Position numbers and translations under genes: made by a program. Below are positions 1 through 9,009 of a stretch of DNA of 64,000 bases, piece after piece (the stretch's first letter is position 1; every line of letters starts with the position of its first letter). The stretch spans positions 1 to 64,000 of the forward strand of contig NZ_FOKE01000002.1 of assembly GCF_900112065.1 (NCBI RefSeq), read 5' to 3'. This stretch comes from Cohnella sp. OV330 (GTDB taxonomy: Bacteria > Bacillota > Bacilli > Paenibacillales > Paenibacillaceae). Below the pieces are notes generated by a model, which ran no database searches, had not been told where the DNA came from, and was given only the letters and a program-made list of their open reading frames with translations.

Positions 1-86
1 AAACGCCCTCGTTCTCCCGGCTACCGCCATCTTAAACCGGCCATGTAAAAAGGCCAACCAGAAATTCTGGCTGACCTGATAATACG

Positions 87-127
87 AAAAACGCCCCCGT
101 TGGCTAGAATAGCCAAATTCGGGGGCG
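87..127 (-). terminator. Rho-independent terminator of the 151-918 gene
   Basis: Read on the minus strand, an outer CGCCCCCG/CGGGGGCG stem encloses an inner TTGGCT/AGCCAA stem and is followed by TTTTTCG. It lies 24 bases past the stop of the TIM-barrel gene, so it most likely ends that transcript. The first 86 bases of the window show no gene. Confidence 0.8.
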
Positions 128-150
128 GTATGCGCCGATGTAAACTTATA

Positions 151-918
151 TTACCCGATTCGGGCGATGACTTCCTCGTGGAATTGCTCGACCGCTTCGT
201 CCGGATCGACCGTGAATCCGCATTCGAGTCCGACGTAGCCCTCGAAGCCCGTCTCCTTGATCGCTCTTAAAATATTGACGTAGTTCAGTTCGCCGGTGCC
301 GGGCTGATGGCGGCCGGGGTTGTCCGCGATATGATAGTGGTTGATCCGGTGGCGGTACGCCGTCGCATTGCGAATGACGTTGCCTTCGGTGATTTGCTGA
401 TGATAGACGTCGAACACCAGCTTGACGTGGCTGCTGCCGACCTTGTCCACGATCTCCGCGCCCTCGTCGGAGCGCTGCAAGTAGTGGCCTTTGTGATCGA
501 CCAGCCCGTTGAGCGGCTCGAGCTCCAGCACGATGTCCGCCGCCTCGAGCAGCGGCGCCGCCCGCTTCAGCGTCTCGACCATCGCGCGCTGCTGAATCTC
601 TCGCGGCACGCCGTCCAGTTCGTTGCCGGTTTGGGAGATGATCGACCGGGTGCCAAGCGTCTTGCAGGCCTCGATCGTCCGGCTGATCCCGTCCAGATAA
701 TCGCTGCGCATCGACTCGTCGACGAGACTGATGAACGGCGTGCATGTCGCGACGATGCCGACGCCGATCCTTTCCTGGGCTCGCGCCGTGCGCTTCAGAT
801 CGTCGAGCTGCCACCAAGCGTAGTACTCCAAGCCGTGAAATCCGAGCGCTTTCACTTTCTCGAGATGATAGACCTCGTCTTCTCCCGGATATGCGCCGAT
901 ACATAACGAAAACTTCAT
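151..918 (-). CDS. Sugar phosphate isomerase/epimerase (hydroxypyruvate isomerase-like)
   Basis: The 255-residue product is a TIM-barrel protein of the AP-endonuclease-2/xylose isomerase-like family, cytoplasmic, with no signal peptide. Typical metal-ligand segments are visible: LELEPLN near residue 135, FDVYHQQ near 170, NHYHIAD near 193 and GLECGF near 230. The closest recognisable group is hydroxypyruvate isomerase and related sugar epimerases, but the substrate cannot be told from sequence. The ATG at 918 has a GGGAGG ribosome binding site six bases upstream. The gene is last in its direction and ends at a clear terminator. No sugar pathway partner is next to it. Confidence 0.8.
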   Translation of the reverse strand: MKFSLCIGAYPGEDEVYHLEKVKALGFHGLEYYAWWQLDDLKRTARAQERIGVGIVATCTPFISLVDESMRSDYLDGISRTIEACKTLGTRSIISQTGNELDGVPREIQQRAMVETLKRAAPLLEAADIVLELEPLNGLVDHKGHYLQRSDEGAEIVDKVGSSHVKLVFDVYHQQITEGNVIRNATAYRHRINHYHIADNPGRHQPGTGELNYVNILRAIKETGFEGYVGLECGFTVDPDEAVEQFHEEVIARIG

Positions 919-960
919 AGCGAGCCTCCCTGTCTTGAATGCTGTCGTAGTCTAACCATC

Positions 961-1779
961 TTAACCCGCCGCCTTGCGGAATCCGGCCGCTTCGGCTTCC
1001 GCCTCCGTGCAGAACCATTGCTCGGGCTTCGTACGATCGTAGCTTTTGCCGCCGGGCACATGGTAGAGCTTGTCTCCCTTGGCGTTGATATTGCCTTTGA
1101 TCTGAGGCGATTTGCAAGCCTCGACCTGCGCTTCCGCGCCGTCCTTCTCCGCATCCGGCTGCTGGGCGGACGTCTCTTGCTCTCCTTGGGCCGGCGATTC
1201 GTCCTCGGCGATGGCCGCGGACAACGTCTCGTATCCGTCGCGATCGTTCCAGGCGCGCTCGAACGCTTCCTCGAACGACGCGGCCGCCGTCTCGTCGTGC
1301 AGGACGACCAGCATCTCGTCGTTTGTCGTGCTCGCCGCTTTGGAGTAGTTGAACGAGCCCGTCGTCGCCACCTGCCGGTCGGCCACCGTCATTTTCAGAT
1401 GCATCAGTCCGCTGTGGCTGTTTATCTTGATCGGAATGCCCGCGCTGCCGAGCAGCTTAAGCGCTTCCTTCTGCGTCTTGCCCGATGCCTGGATCCGGTC
1501 CGTGAGCAGGCGAACGGCGACGCCGCGACGATGGGCGTCGCGGATAGCCGCGACGATGTCCGGGTAGGTCAGGCTGTAGATCGCGACGTCAAGCGTCTCC
1601 TTGGCCCCTTGAATGACGTCGATCAATAGCTTTTCCGGGTGCTGGTCTCCCTGCGTGAATGCCCATTGGACATTGCCCTCGCCGACCTTCGACGACGATG
1701 CGGGCGAAGAAGAGATCGCGCATCCGCCGGCAGGCAGCAGCAGCAAAGCCGCGAGGAGGACGCTAACTCCCCTGTTCAT
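961..1779 (-). CDS. Phospholipase D-like nuclease, lipoprotein
   Basis: The 272-residue product starts with a lipoprotein signal (hydrophobic run ending LLPAGGC), so it is probably exported and lipid-anchored. A single HKD motif is visible (HLKMTVADRQ followed by TGSFNYS), as in bacterial PLD-like endonucleases that pair two subunits to build one active site. After an acidic, Gln-rich linker the last 45 residues (GNINAKGDKLYHVPGG to FCTEAEAEAAGFRKA) match the small tail often attached to secreted nucleases. The ATG at 1779 was chosen over an upstream ATG at 1872 because it opens the lipoprotein signal and has a GGGGGA ribosome binding site. The upstream extension overlaps the small ORF at 1854-1976. 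Likely role: extracellular DNA processing, by inference. Confidence 0.8.
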   Translation of the reverse strand: MNRGVSVLLAALLLLPAGGCAISSSPASSSKVGEGNVQWAFTQGDQHPEKLLIDVIQGAKETLDVAIYSLTYPDIVAAIRDAHRRGVAVRLLTDRIQASGKTQKEALKLLGSAGIPIKINSHSGLMHLKMTVADRQVATTGSFNYSKAASTTNDEMLVVLHDETAAASFEEAFERAWNDRDGYETLSAAIAEDESPAQGEQETSAQQPDAEKDGAEAQVEACKSPQIKGNINAKGDKLYHVPGGKSYDRTKPEQWFCTEAEAEAAGFRKAAG

Positions 1780-1853
1780 GCTGTCGTTTTCCCCCGCTTC
1801 CCGCTTTTGGCTAATCCAATTGTATGCCAGACGGGCATTGCGGGCAAGACGCG

Positions 1854-1976
1854 CTAAGGCTTCTTTTTCCATGGCGGATCCGACTTCTCTTTCAGAAAAC
1901 GGTTCAGTTTGCCCGCCCCGTACGGAACGGCCGCGCTAAGGAAAAGTCCGATCAGCGTCTCTCCGGTCCACAGCAT
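1854..1976 (-). CDS. 40-residue membrane-associated ORF at end of ger operon
   Basis: This short ORF starts MLWTGETLIGLFLSAAVPYG and ends in a basic tail (DPPWKKKP). One hydrophobic stretch (residues 7-18) could span or dip into a membrane. A near-ideal AGGAGAGGA ribosome binding site sits just before the ATG, and the gap from the gerC-like stop is only 22 bases, so it looks like the last cistron of the germination operon. Some ger operons carry a small extra membrane subunit, but those are usually about 75 residues with two membrane spans, so homology is not claimed. Support comes from the ribosome binding site, codon pattern and position only. Confidence 0.5.
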   Translation of the reverse strand: MLWTGETLIGLFLSAAVPYGAGKLNRFLKEKSDPPWKKKP

Positions 1977-1998
1977 GCGTATCCTCTCCTTGACAAGA

Positions 1999-3192
1999 TT
2001 ATCCCCGCTCCGTCTGGTCGACGGTGCCGGTCAAGCGAATGCCGACCGTCGCATGCGCCCTGACTTCGCAAGCGGACAGCAGCATTTTGCCCTGATCCCA
2101 ATCGCTTTTCACTTTTTCCCACGTGCGGGGATGATTCTGCTTCAATTCTTCGCCGAGACCTAGCGCGTCCTTGCCGATGTCGTGCTGCAGGGCGTCGACC
2201 GCGTCCTCGATCATCGATTCGATCTCGGAAGCGGCATCGTGCTGGATCCGGTCCATCACGGTCTTCTGCACCAGATCGATGGTGCCAGAAGACTCGCGAA
2301 TGCCGACGACGACATTGATGGTGGCTTCAAAGCGGATGTGTTCCGGATCCCGTACATCGGCGCGTATGCGCGATTTGATCTCGTAGATGTTCAGGGAGAT
2401 GCTCGATCCCGCCGATTCCAACGTGATCATGCCCCTCATATGGTATCCGCGCAGGAAATTCAATCCGGTCGTTTGTCTCGGATTCAGCGCCCCCCACTGG
2501 CGGTTCGTCTTGCCGTCGAAAATCGCGCTTCCGGATACGAGCACGGATTTGTCGCTGGTCTCCAGCGACTGAACCGCATAACTCGTTTCGTTCATGAACC
2601 GCTCGTGGATGAAGCCGATTTGCGTAGCGGGGAGCTTTTCCAAGCTGCTGCGGTTGCCGGAGATTTTCTCGATATCGCTGGCCGGCAGTCCCTCGTTAGG
2701 CGATTCGGAATTGAGCGCCTCGCTCGCGTTGCCCTTGGCGACCAATATCTTGATGGATCGCCGGACGCCTGCGCCTCTCATGAAAAAATCGAGCATGTCC
2801 GCGAAGCCGGTGCCCTTGCGGGCGACCTGATCGGAGACCAGAATGACCTTGAGATGATCGTAAAAAGGCGGCCTGCTGAGCTTGTCTGTCGCATATTGGT
2901 GGAACGCGGACAAGCTCGCAGCCTTGCCGCATAGATTCGAATAGCCGGTGCTTCCTTTTGAGCTTTCTCCGTCGCCGCTCTGTCCGCCGGGCACGACGAT
3001 CTGGTAGCAGATTCGGTAAGGCGCGGCAGACTTCGCCCGTTCCTCCGTACCGTCCTCCGCAGGCAGCGTATCGATGGACACGCCCGCCACGAAGCCGCGG
3101 TTGTTGATCTCGACGCGGTCCCAGCAGCCGTTCGCGAGCAGCGCGAATACGACGGCCAGCAGCGGCGCGCGCAGCCTCCGCGGGCTAACCAA
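1999..3192 (-). CDS. Ger(x)C family spore germination lipoprotein (C subunit)
   Basis: The 397-residue product has a lipoprotein signal ending LLANGC followed by WDRVEINNRGFVAGVSID, the hallmark start of GerAC/GerBC/GerKC proteins. Its length is normal for the family. C subunits sit on the outer face of the spore inner membrane and act with A and B subunits as a nutrient germinant receptor. The start overlaps the gerB-like stop by 8 bases, so translation is probably coupled. The nutrient recognised cannot be predicted. Confidence 0.92.
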   Translation of the reverse strand: MVSPRRLRAPLLAVVFALLANGCWDRVEINNRGFVAGVSIDTLPAEDGTEERAKSAAPYRICYQIVVPGGQSGDGESSKGSTGYSNLCGKAASLSAFHQYATDKLSRPPFYDHLKVILVSDQVARKGTGFADMLDFFMRGAGVRRSIKILVAKGNASEALNSESPNEGLPASDIEKISGNRSSLEKLPATQIGFIHERFMNETSYAVQSLETSDKSVLVSGSAIFDGKTNRQWGALNPRQTTGLNFLRGYHMRGMITLESAGSSISLNIYEIKSRIRADVRDPEHIRFEATINVVVGIRESSGTIDLVQKTVMDRIQHDAASEIESMIEDAVDALQHDIGKDALGLGEELKQNHPRTWEKVKSDWDQGKMLLSACEVRAHATVGIRLTGTVDQTERG

Positions 3193-4291
3193 CGCTGCCG
3201 CCTCCCCTAAGCCGCGCCACCGCCAACAAGATGATAGGGATCGCTGCGGCGGTCCCGTATCCGATCGTGCTGATGACGGAGCCGAGCATTTTGTATTGCA
3301 TCATGGTCTCGGGGAGCATGTTGAGGAAGTACGCTACCGGACACAAGATCAATAGGCACCATCGCTTATCGAGCTTGGATGCGATCGCTTGCAGGCAGGA
3401 GACGCTGGCTTCCATCGCCATGCAGGACGTATTGAAGATCGTCATGATCCAGACGGTGAAGAAGATCGATTCCAGACGTTCGAAAAATTGGCCCGGCAAG
3501 CGGACCTCCTTCGCGATCTCGACGGTCGGAAACAAGATCTGCGCGGTCGCTGCCTGCGTAAAAATCGCGATGGAATATAAGTACGTCAGCAGGCACAGGA
3601 CAACCGGAATCGCGATGCCGATCAGCATCGCCTTTTCGGTGCGAACGGCCGGCTTCAACAATGGCGCATAGAACAGCAGCACTTCGAAGCCCAAAAGGGC
3701 GAAGGTCGCATCCTTCGTCCCCGAAACGAGCTCGAACGGACGGGTCGTCATAAAGGGCTTCAAATTGTCGACATTCGTCAGCTGAATGCCGAAGAGCAGG
3801 ACGACGACGGAAATGAGCAGCACGATCGGCAAAAACATCGTATTCAGGCGAATCACCGCCGCCGTCGTACCGGACACCCCGTAAACGACGACGAGCAAGA
3901 AGGCGATCGCGATAAAGGCGGTAGGCGTATTTTCGAGCAAATACATCCTGGAAATCCTCGCGATCGAACGGACCTCGAAGGCCACGTATAACAGAAAATA
4001 CACGCCGTAAATTGCCGAGATGAGCATAGCGATCGGTCTCGTCGTAATACGCGCCGTGAAGCTATGGAACGTACCGCCTTGGAATCGCCTCAACAACCTG
4101 CAGACGACGAGTCCGCATGCGCCCGCGATGAGACCCGCCGCCAAGATCGATACCCAGCCGTCGGAAGCCTGAATATGCTTCGCGAGCAGGCTCGGCAGCG
4201 TTAGAATGCCGATCCCGATCATAATCGACGAGACCGTCGTCGATACTTCGCGAGATCCGATCTGATTGTCCCCGTAATCGAATATTTTCAT
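3185..4291 (-). CDS. GerB family germinant permease-like subunit
   Basis: The 368-residue product is an integral membrane protein with about ten hydrophobic segments, of the endospore germination permease family within the APC superfamily. The family start is clear: NQIGSREVSTTVSSIMIGIG followed by a leucine-rich first segment. It is thought to hold the germinant-binding pocket of the receptor. It lies 19 bases after the A-subunit gene and overlaps the C-subunit gene, giving the usual A-B-C order. Confidence 0.92.
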   Translation of the reverse strand: MKIFDYGDNQIGSREVSTTVSSIMIGIGILTLPSLLAKHIQASDGWVSILAAGLIAGACGLVVCRLLRRFQGGTFHSFTARITTRPIAMLISAIYGVYFLLYVAFEVRSIARISRMYLLENTPTAFIAIAFLLVVVYGVSGTTAAVIRLNTMFLPIVLLISVVVLLFGIQLTNVDNLKPFMTTRPFELVSGTKDATFALLGFEVLLFYAPLLKPAVRTEKAMLIGIAIPVVLCLLTYLYSIAIFTQAATAQILFPTVEIAKEVRLPGQFFERLESIFFTVWIMTIFNTSCMAMEASVSCLQAIASKLDKRWCLLILCPVAYFLNMLPETMMQYKMLGSVISTIGYGTAAAIPIILLAVARLRGGGSVG

Positions 4292-4310
4292 GGAAAGCCG
4301 CCTTTTACGC

Positions 4311-5762
4311 TTATTTCATACGATTCTTGTCTTTCGTGCGCATCATCTTCGGCCGGCCCGACAAGAGCCTAAGCGGCGCGCGCAAGATGAGATCCTTCCA
4401 ATCCGCCAGAAACGTCGGCGCGAAAGGCGTCGAATACGGGATCCCGAAGCTCATTAGATTGGCAATATGAACGTTCAGCATTATATAAGCCAGCACGATG
4501 CCGTACAAGCCGAACAGCGCCGCCGACACCATGATCAAAAAACGCAGCAAACGCAGCGAGATCGCAAAGGTGTAGGAAGGCAAAGAAAACGAAGAGATGG
4601 CCGTAATGGCGACGACGATGACCATGATCGGGCTGACGATGCCGGCTCTGACCGCCGCCTCTCCGATGACGAGCCCGCCCACGATTCCGATCGTCTGGCC
4701 GATCGGCCTGGGCAGCCGGATGCCCGCTTCCCGCAGCAGCTCGAGCGTCGCTTCCATCGCGAACGCCTCCACGACCGACGGGAACGGCACGCCCTCTCTG
4801 GAGCCCGCGATCGAGAAGGCGAGCTCGGACGGCAGCATGCCGTGATGAAATTCGGTGAGGGCGATGTAGAACGCCGGCATGAACGTAGCCAGAAAAGCGG
4901 CTCCGAAGCGCATGACGCGAATCGCCGTCGAGATGATCCAATTCTGGTAATAATCCTCCGGCGAATGAAAAAAAGAAAATAGCGTCATCGGCAAAATGAG
5001 CTGGAACGGCGTATTGTCTACGACAATGCCGACCTTGCCCTGCAGCAGCGCCGCCGACAACTTGTCGGGACGCTCAGTGCTCATAATCTGGGGAAACGGT
5101 GACAATTGATTGTCCGTCAGCCATTGCTCGATGAAGCCCGATCCCGCGACCTCGTCTACGTCGATCGTATGGATTCTTCTGCGGACCTCCTGCAGCAGCT
5201 TGTCGTTGACGATCCCCTCGACATAAACGACGGCAACGTCAGTGCGCGAACGCCTGCCCAGCTGAAACGTCTCGAAGCGCAAATTCGGATCGCGAAGCCG
5301 CCTCCGGACGAGCGCCGTATTGGTGCGGAAATCTTCCGTAAAGCCGTCTCGCGGTCCGCGAATGAGCGCCTCGGTCTGCGGTTCCTCGACCGATCTCGAA
5401 TTCCAGAATTTCGTGCCGACGATCCGCGCGCATGCGAAGTCCTCGGACAGTACGGCGGTATCGCCGGACAAGATGGCGATCAAAACCTCATCCAGCAAGT
5501 CCGAAGTCCTGACCTCCTGGACGGGCAGCTGCGCGTTGTCGGCATCCGAGCCGATTAGCGCTTCGAGCAGATGTTCCTGAATGAGGGGACGACTGGACAA
5601 GCCGTCGATGCAAAAGACGGCGTACAGGATGCCGCTCTTGGAACGATGCTCGCTGACGAGCAAATCCGACGCGTTGCCGAGCTTGGCACGGATTAAGGCG
5701 ATATTCTCCCTTAAGTCCATTGTCAGCATCGCGGGTGGGACTGCCGATTGCGTATCGCTCAT
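4311..5762 (-). CDS. GerA family spore germination protein (A subunit)
   Basis: The 483-residue product matches the GerA/SpoVAF family: a soluble N-terminal half (roughly residues 1-270) with FTEDFRTNTALVRRRLRDP and the signature DNTPFQLILPMTLFSFFHSPEDYY region, then several membrane segments to about residue 455 containing the conserved GIRLPRPIGQTIGIVGGLVIG. It is the A subunit of a nutrient receptor and first gene of the ger operon. The ATG at 5762 has a weak GGTGA ribosome binding site. Forespore sigma-G control would be expected, but no convincing promoter was found upstream. Confidence 0.93.
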   Translation of the reverse strand: MSDTQSAVPPAMLTMDLRENIALIRAKLGNASDLLVSEHRSKSGILYAVFCIDGLSSRPLIQEHLLEALIGSDADNAQLPVQEVRTSDLLDEVLIAILSGDTAVLSEDFACARIVGTKFWNSRSVEEPQTEALIRGPRDGFTEDFRTNTALVRRRLRDPNLRFETFQLGRRSRTDVAVVYVEGIVNDKLLQEVRRRIHTIDVDEVAGSGFIEQWLTDNQLSPFPQIMSTERPDKLSAALLQGKVGIVVDNTPFQLILPMTLFSFFHSPEDYYQNWIISTAIRVMRFGAAFLATFMPAFYIALTEFHHGMLPSELAFSIAGSREGVPFPSVVEAFAMEATLELLREAGIRLPRPIGQTIGIVGGLVIGEAAVRAGIVSPIMVIVVAITAISSFSLPSYTFAISLRLLRFLIMVSAALFGLYGIVLAYIMLNVHIANLMSFGIPYSTPFAPTFLADWKDLILRAPLRLLSGRPKMMRTKDKNRMK

Positions 5763-5906
5763 GGATGTTCACCGCCCGATGTCAGGTATACGAATTGGAT
5801 GCCGCGCCCATTCGACCGCCAACGTGCCAAGTATATCCATGCCGGATCGATTCTACTCCGCATTGGAAGGACGCATAATTACTGTAATAATTTGCAAACT
5901 AACGCC

Positions 5907-6680
5907 ATGAAAAAAGACAGCGCTCGCACCCGTTACCCCATTCTTCGCATGAGCATGCTCGGCATCACGTATTCATCCGTTCCCCGGCCCGCCATGGTCG
6001 CATGGTGGTCGGCGGCTTTTCCGGGCTTCGGGCACTTCATCCTCAACCAATACGCGCGCGGCGTCCTGTTCACGTTGAGCGAGATGCTGATCAACAAGCT
6101 GAGCGGGCTGAACGATGCGATCGTGTATACGTTCTGCGGACGATTCGACGACGCGGCTGCCGTGCTCGACGCCAACTTGGCGTTCGGCTACGCGACGATT
6201 TATTTGTTTGCCGTTTGGGACAGCTATCGCGGCGCGCGATACCAAGGCCGCCTGCGTTCGCTGTCGGCGCGCGAGCAGCCTATTCGACGCATGTTGATCC
6301 ATCCGATGGAGGTACAGTATGTCGAGCGGAAGAAGCCGCTGACCGGCTTTTTTTATTCGCTGCTGTTCCCCGGACTCGGACAGTTGTACAATCATCGGTT
6401 TTGCTTGGGCTTTTACATCATGTTCTGCTGGTGGGTCCATATCGGGATGTCTCACGCGCTGGCGGCCGGCCTCGAGCTGGCGTACGGCACCGCCGCCCGT
6501 TCGACAGAGATGCTCTCGCAGCACTGGATCATGTTCATGCCCTCCGTGCTCGGAGGCGCCGCGTACCATGCCTACAGGGGAACCGTCGAGCAGAACAAGC
6601 TGTTTTGCGAAGAGCAACGGACTTATTTGAAAAAAACGTACGGTCGGTCCGAGATCGTCATATTTAGGGAGTCGGGGTGA
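5907..6680 (+). CDS. Uncharacterised membrane protein with two FPGxG repeats
   Basis: The 257-residue product is not assigned to a known function. Two similar hydrophobic segments begin with AAFPGFGHFILNQYARGVLF (near residue 31) and LLFPGLGQLYNHRFCLGFY (near 153), a pattern like the G-rich helices of TM2-type membrane proteins. The C-terminal part has further hydrophobic stretches and ends with a basic tail. The frame stays open upstream to 5748, but the ATG at 5907 is preferred because the extension overlaps the divergent gerA-like gene and does not look like protein. No good ribosome binding site precedes it, so the start is uncertain. The next gene begins 6 bases after its stop. Confidence 0.65.
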   Translation: MKKDSARTRYPILRMSMLGITYSSVPRPAMVAWWSAAFPGFGHFILNQYARGVLFTLSEMLINKLSGLNDAIVYTFCGRFDDAAAVLDANLAFGYATIYLFAVWDSYRGARYQGRLRSLSAREQPIRRMLIHPMEVQYVERKKPLTGFFYSLLFPGLGQLYNHRFCLGFYIMFCWWVHIGMSHALAAGLELAYGTAARSTEMLSQHWIMFMPSVLGGAAYHAYRGTVEQNKLFCEEQRTYLKKTYGRSEIVIFRESG

Positions 6681-6686
6681 GAGAGG

Positions 6687-7124
6687 ATGCTGTTGATCGG
6701 ATGCTTCGCCCATTCGCTAGAGCTGGAGCAAGCGCTTGACGACATCGAACGGAGCGGGATCGAGCGCAAGCATATTTTGGCGGTGGGCATGAATCTGCGC
6801 GTAGATTCGGATGCCGAAGCCAGGCATAGCGACGCCGTCGAGATGGGCGCGGCGTGGGCGACCGCATTTGCCGTCGTCGGCGTAGCCGCCGGCTTTGGCC
6901 TCGCTTGGGGGCCGATCGTGTGGGGATTGATCGGCGCGACCGTCGGCTTCGGCACGGGCTTCTGCCTGCACCGGATATGGCTGCGCGGCCCCGCCAGGTC
7001 CGGCACCCAAGCGAACGCGCCCGAAGTGACGGTCATCGTCCAATGTCCCGACGGTCTATCCGATGACATCCGCCTCCTCCTTTACCGCCGCGGAGCCCTG
7101 TCGGTCGGCGAGAGCGGTGGATGA
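6687..7124 (+). CDS. Uncharacterised small protein with glycine-rich membrane hairpin
   Basis: The 145-residue product has a soluble start (MLLIGCFAHSLELEQALDD), then from about residue 50 to 95 a Gly/Ala-rich hydrophobic hairpin (VVGVAAGFGLAWGPIVWGLI and on) like a glycine zipper, then a short soluble C-terminus. I do not recognise the family. A GAGAGG ribosome binding site lies just upstream, and the 6-base spacing from the previous gene suggests an operon with it. The 315-bp repeat array begins about 100 bases past its stop. Confidence 0.6.
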   Translation: MLLIGCFAHSLELEQALDDIERSGIERKHILAVGMNLRVDSDAEARHSDAVEMGAAWATAFAVVGVAAGFGLAWGPIVWGLIGATVGFGTGFCLHRIWLRGPARSGTQANAPEVTVIVQCPDGLSDDIRLLLYRRGALSVGESGG

Positions 7125-7225
7125 GCGTGCGGAGGCACGGCTTTGGATCGCCGGCACCGGTATCGGTCCCGCGATCCGCGACGATATCGCGCCTCCCGCG
7201 GGCCGCGGAGCAGCTAGTCGCGCCT

Positions 7226-8170
7226 GCTCCTCAACCGTCGCGGATCACAGATCCGCTATTCCCTGCGCCTCCCTCGGGCCGCGGAACAGCTAATCGCGGC
7301 GCCTCCTCAACCGTTGCAGCGGACAGGAGATCCGCTATTTTCGCATTTCGCGGCTTTTTCGCGCTGTCGCGGACCACAGATCCGCTATTTTGCTTTTCAA
7401 CACACTTCATCCACCACTTTGGAGCGAATAACGCATCCTGAGTCCGGTACCCCCACTAAATACGCCGATTACTGTGAAATAGCGGATCCTGGGTCCGCGG
7501 CAAGGAGCGGCGCCGGATACCCGCTAGTGCCTCAGCGCCAGCTCCTCAACCGTCGCGGATCACAGATCCGCTATTCCTAGCGCCTCCCACCTGCCGCGGA
7601 GCAGCTAGTCGCGGCGCCTCCTCAACCGCGGCAGCGGACAGGAGATCCGCTATATTCGCATTTCGCGGCTTTTTCGCGCTGTCGCGGACCACAAATCCGC
7701 TATTTTGCTTTTCAACACACTTCATCCACCACTTAGGAGCGAATAACGCATCCTAAGTCCGGTACCCCCACTAAAAACGCCGATTACTGTGAAATAGCGG
7801 ATCCTGGGTCCGCGGCAAGGAGCAGCACTGGATGCCTGCTAGTGCCTCTGCGCCTGCTCCTCAACCGTCGCGGACCACAGATCCGCTATTCCTAGCGCCT
7901 CCCACCTGCCGCGGAGCAGCTAGTCGCGGCGCCTCCTCAACCGCGGCAGCGGACAGGAGATCCGCTATATTCGCATTTCGCGGCTTTTTCGCGCTGTCGC
8001 GGACCACAGATCCGCTATTTTGCTTTTCAACACACTTCATCCACCACTTTGGCGCGAATAACGCATCCTGAGTCCGGTACCCCCACTAAATACGCCGATT
8101 ACTGTGAAATAGCGGATCCTGGGTCCGCGGCAAGGAGCAGCATCGGATACCCGGTAGCTTCAGTGCCTGC
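7226..8170. repeat. Three tandem 315-bp repeats packed with small hairpins
   Basis: Units lie at 7226-7540, 7541-7855 and 7856-8170 and keep exact 315-base spacing (for example GCTCCTCAAC at 7226, 7541 and 7856), differing by only scattered substitutions. Degenerate repeat sequence extends left to about 7195. Each unit holds five copies of a hairpin motif GCGGA-N7-TCCGC with TATT on one side. In unit 1 these are 7240-7260, 7319-7339 and 7369-7389 on the top strand, and 7427-7447 (degenerate) and 7478-7498 inverted. The 7125-8327 stretch has no convincing gene; ORFs inside it change with the repeat and look fortuitous. Confidence 0.93.
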
Positions 8171-8327
8171 TCCCAAACCATTGTCTAGCATAGCCGCGGC
8201 AGAGAGCGACGCTTGCCCGGTCACGAAGTACCCAACCCCATGTTGGTCATCCGTCCGTTCGCGCCTCAAACCGCAACCTCATGCAATATTGAACATGCAG
8301 GCGAACGCATCACAATCCCCTCTGTGC

Positions 8328-8975
8328 TCAGCATCTAAGCCTGTAGGCGCGCACGCGCTCGCTGCCGCTCGCGGGCTCTAGCAGGTGCAGCCCTGCGAGC
8401 CTGCGAAGAATACGCCGGGCATGTCGGTCGCTCACCCTAAGATGGCCTGCCAGCTCCAAGGGCTTGATCGGCCGCAGCAGGCGTCGCGCCAGCCGCAAGG
8501 TCTCGGCTTCCAGCCAATCGAGCGAGGAGGAAGCATCCGATGAAATAAAATGCCCTATAAACGCAAGCACGAGCTGCTGGCATTGGCCGGGATCCTCTAC
8601 GATCGAGGGATAAGCGATCGGTAAAAACGTCCATCCGTCCAACGCCATAAGACAATGTCTTCTGCATAAGTCTTTGAATCGTCTTACGTCTAGGTCTCTC
8701 GCATGCGGTCCGTAACCTTGTATCTCGATCGCGCCTTTCGCTCCCCCCGGCATATAAGCGAGATCTACATACCTGTATCCGCCGCCGAAGTCGCGAACCT
8801 CCCACTCCGGATACAAATGATCGAAATGGCCGACGCGGGGAAACCAGATGGTTCGCAAAAATTCGATCGTACCGTGACCTAACCCCTTTTCGAGTCGCTC
8901 CTTCCGACGCGTATTAGTTTCCATCTCGATATGCGACTTCAGCCAGGCTTCGTACATTTCTTCGAATAGGGACAC
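8328..8975 (-). CDS. PD-(D/E)XK-like nuclease with winged-helix domain (copy 1)
   Basis: The 215-residue product is clearly paralogous to the protein at 32623-33399. Shared signatures include FLR-x2-W, EWEVRDF versus EYEVVDY, GYRYVD, AIEIQG versus AIELDV, GPH, M-x-LD-W and CQQL. The D in YVD plus the E in AIEIQ, then a helix and an LDGWTFLPI strand, resemble a Vsr/DUF559-type PD-(D/E)XK fold; catalysis is inferred. Residues from about 150 look like a winged helix (PLELAGHLRVSDRHARRILR). The GTG at 8975 is preferred over an upstream TTG at 9008 because AAAAGGAGG precedes it by nine bases. It is followed downstream by the 315-bp array and preceded by a terminator-like leader. Confidence 0.72.
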   Translation of the reverse strand: MSLFEEMYEAWLKSHIEMETNTRRKERLEKGLGHGTIEFLRTIWFPRVGHFDHLYPEWEVRDFGGGYRYVDLAYMPGGAKGAIEIQGYGPHARDLDVRRFKDLCRRHCLMALDGWTFLPIAYPSIVEDPGQCQQLVLAFIGHFISSDASSSLDWLEAETLRLARRLLRPIKPLELAGHLRVSDRHARRILRRLAGLHLLEPASGSERVRAYRLRC

Positions 8976-9009
8976 CGGCTCACGCCTCCTTTTACGGCGG
9001 GAAAACAAA

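Noticed and set aside
5748..5906. N-terminal extension of the 5907 membrane protein
   Set aside because: It overlaps the divergent gerA-like gene and has no protein-like character.
7226..8170. CRISPR array
   Set aside because: Units are 315 bp and near-identical throughout, with no unique spacers and no cas genes.
7125..8330. Several ORFs of 75-110 codons in the 315-bp array
   Set aside because: They repeat with the array and change frame between units; no ribosome binding sites.
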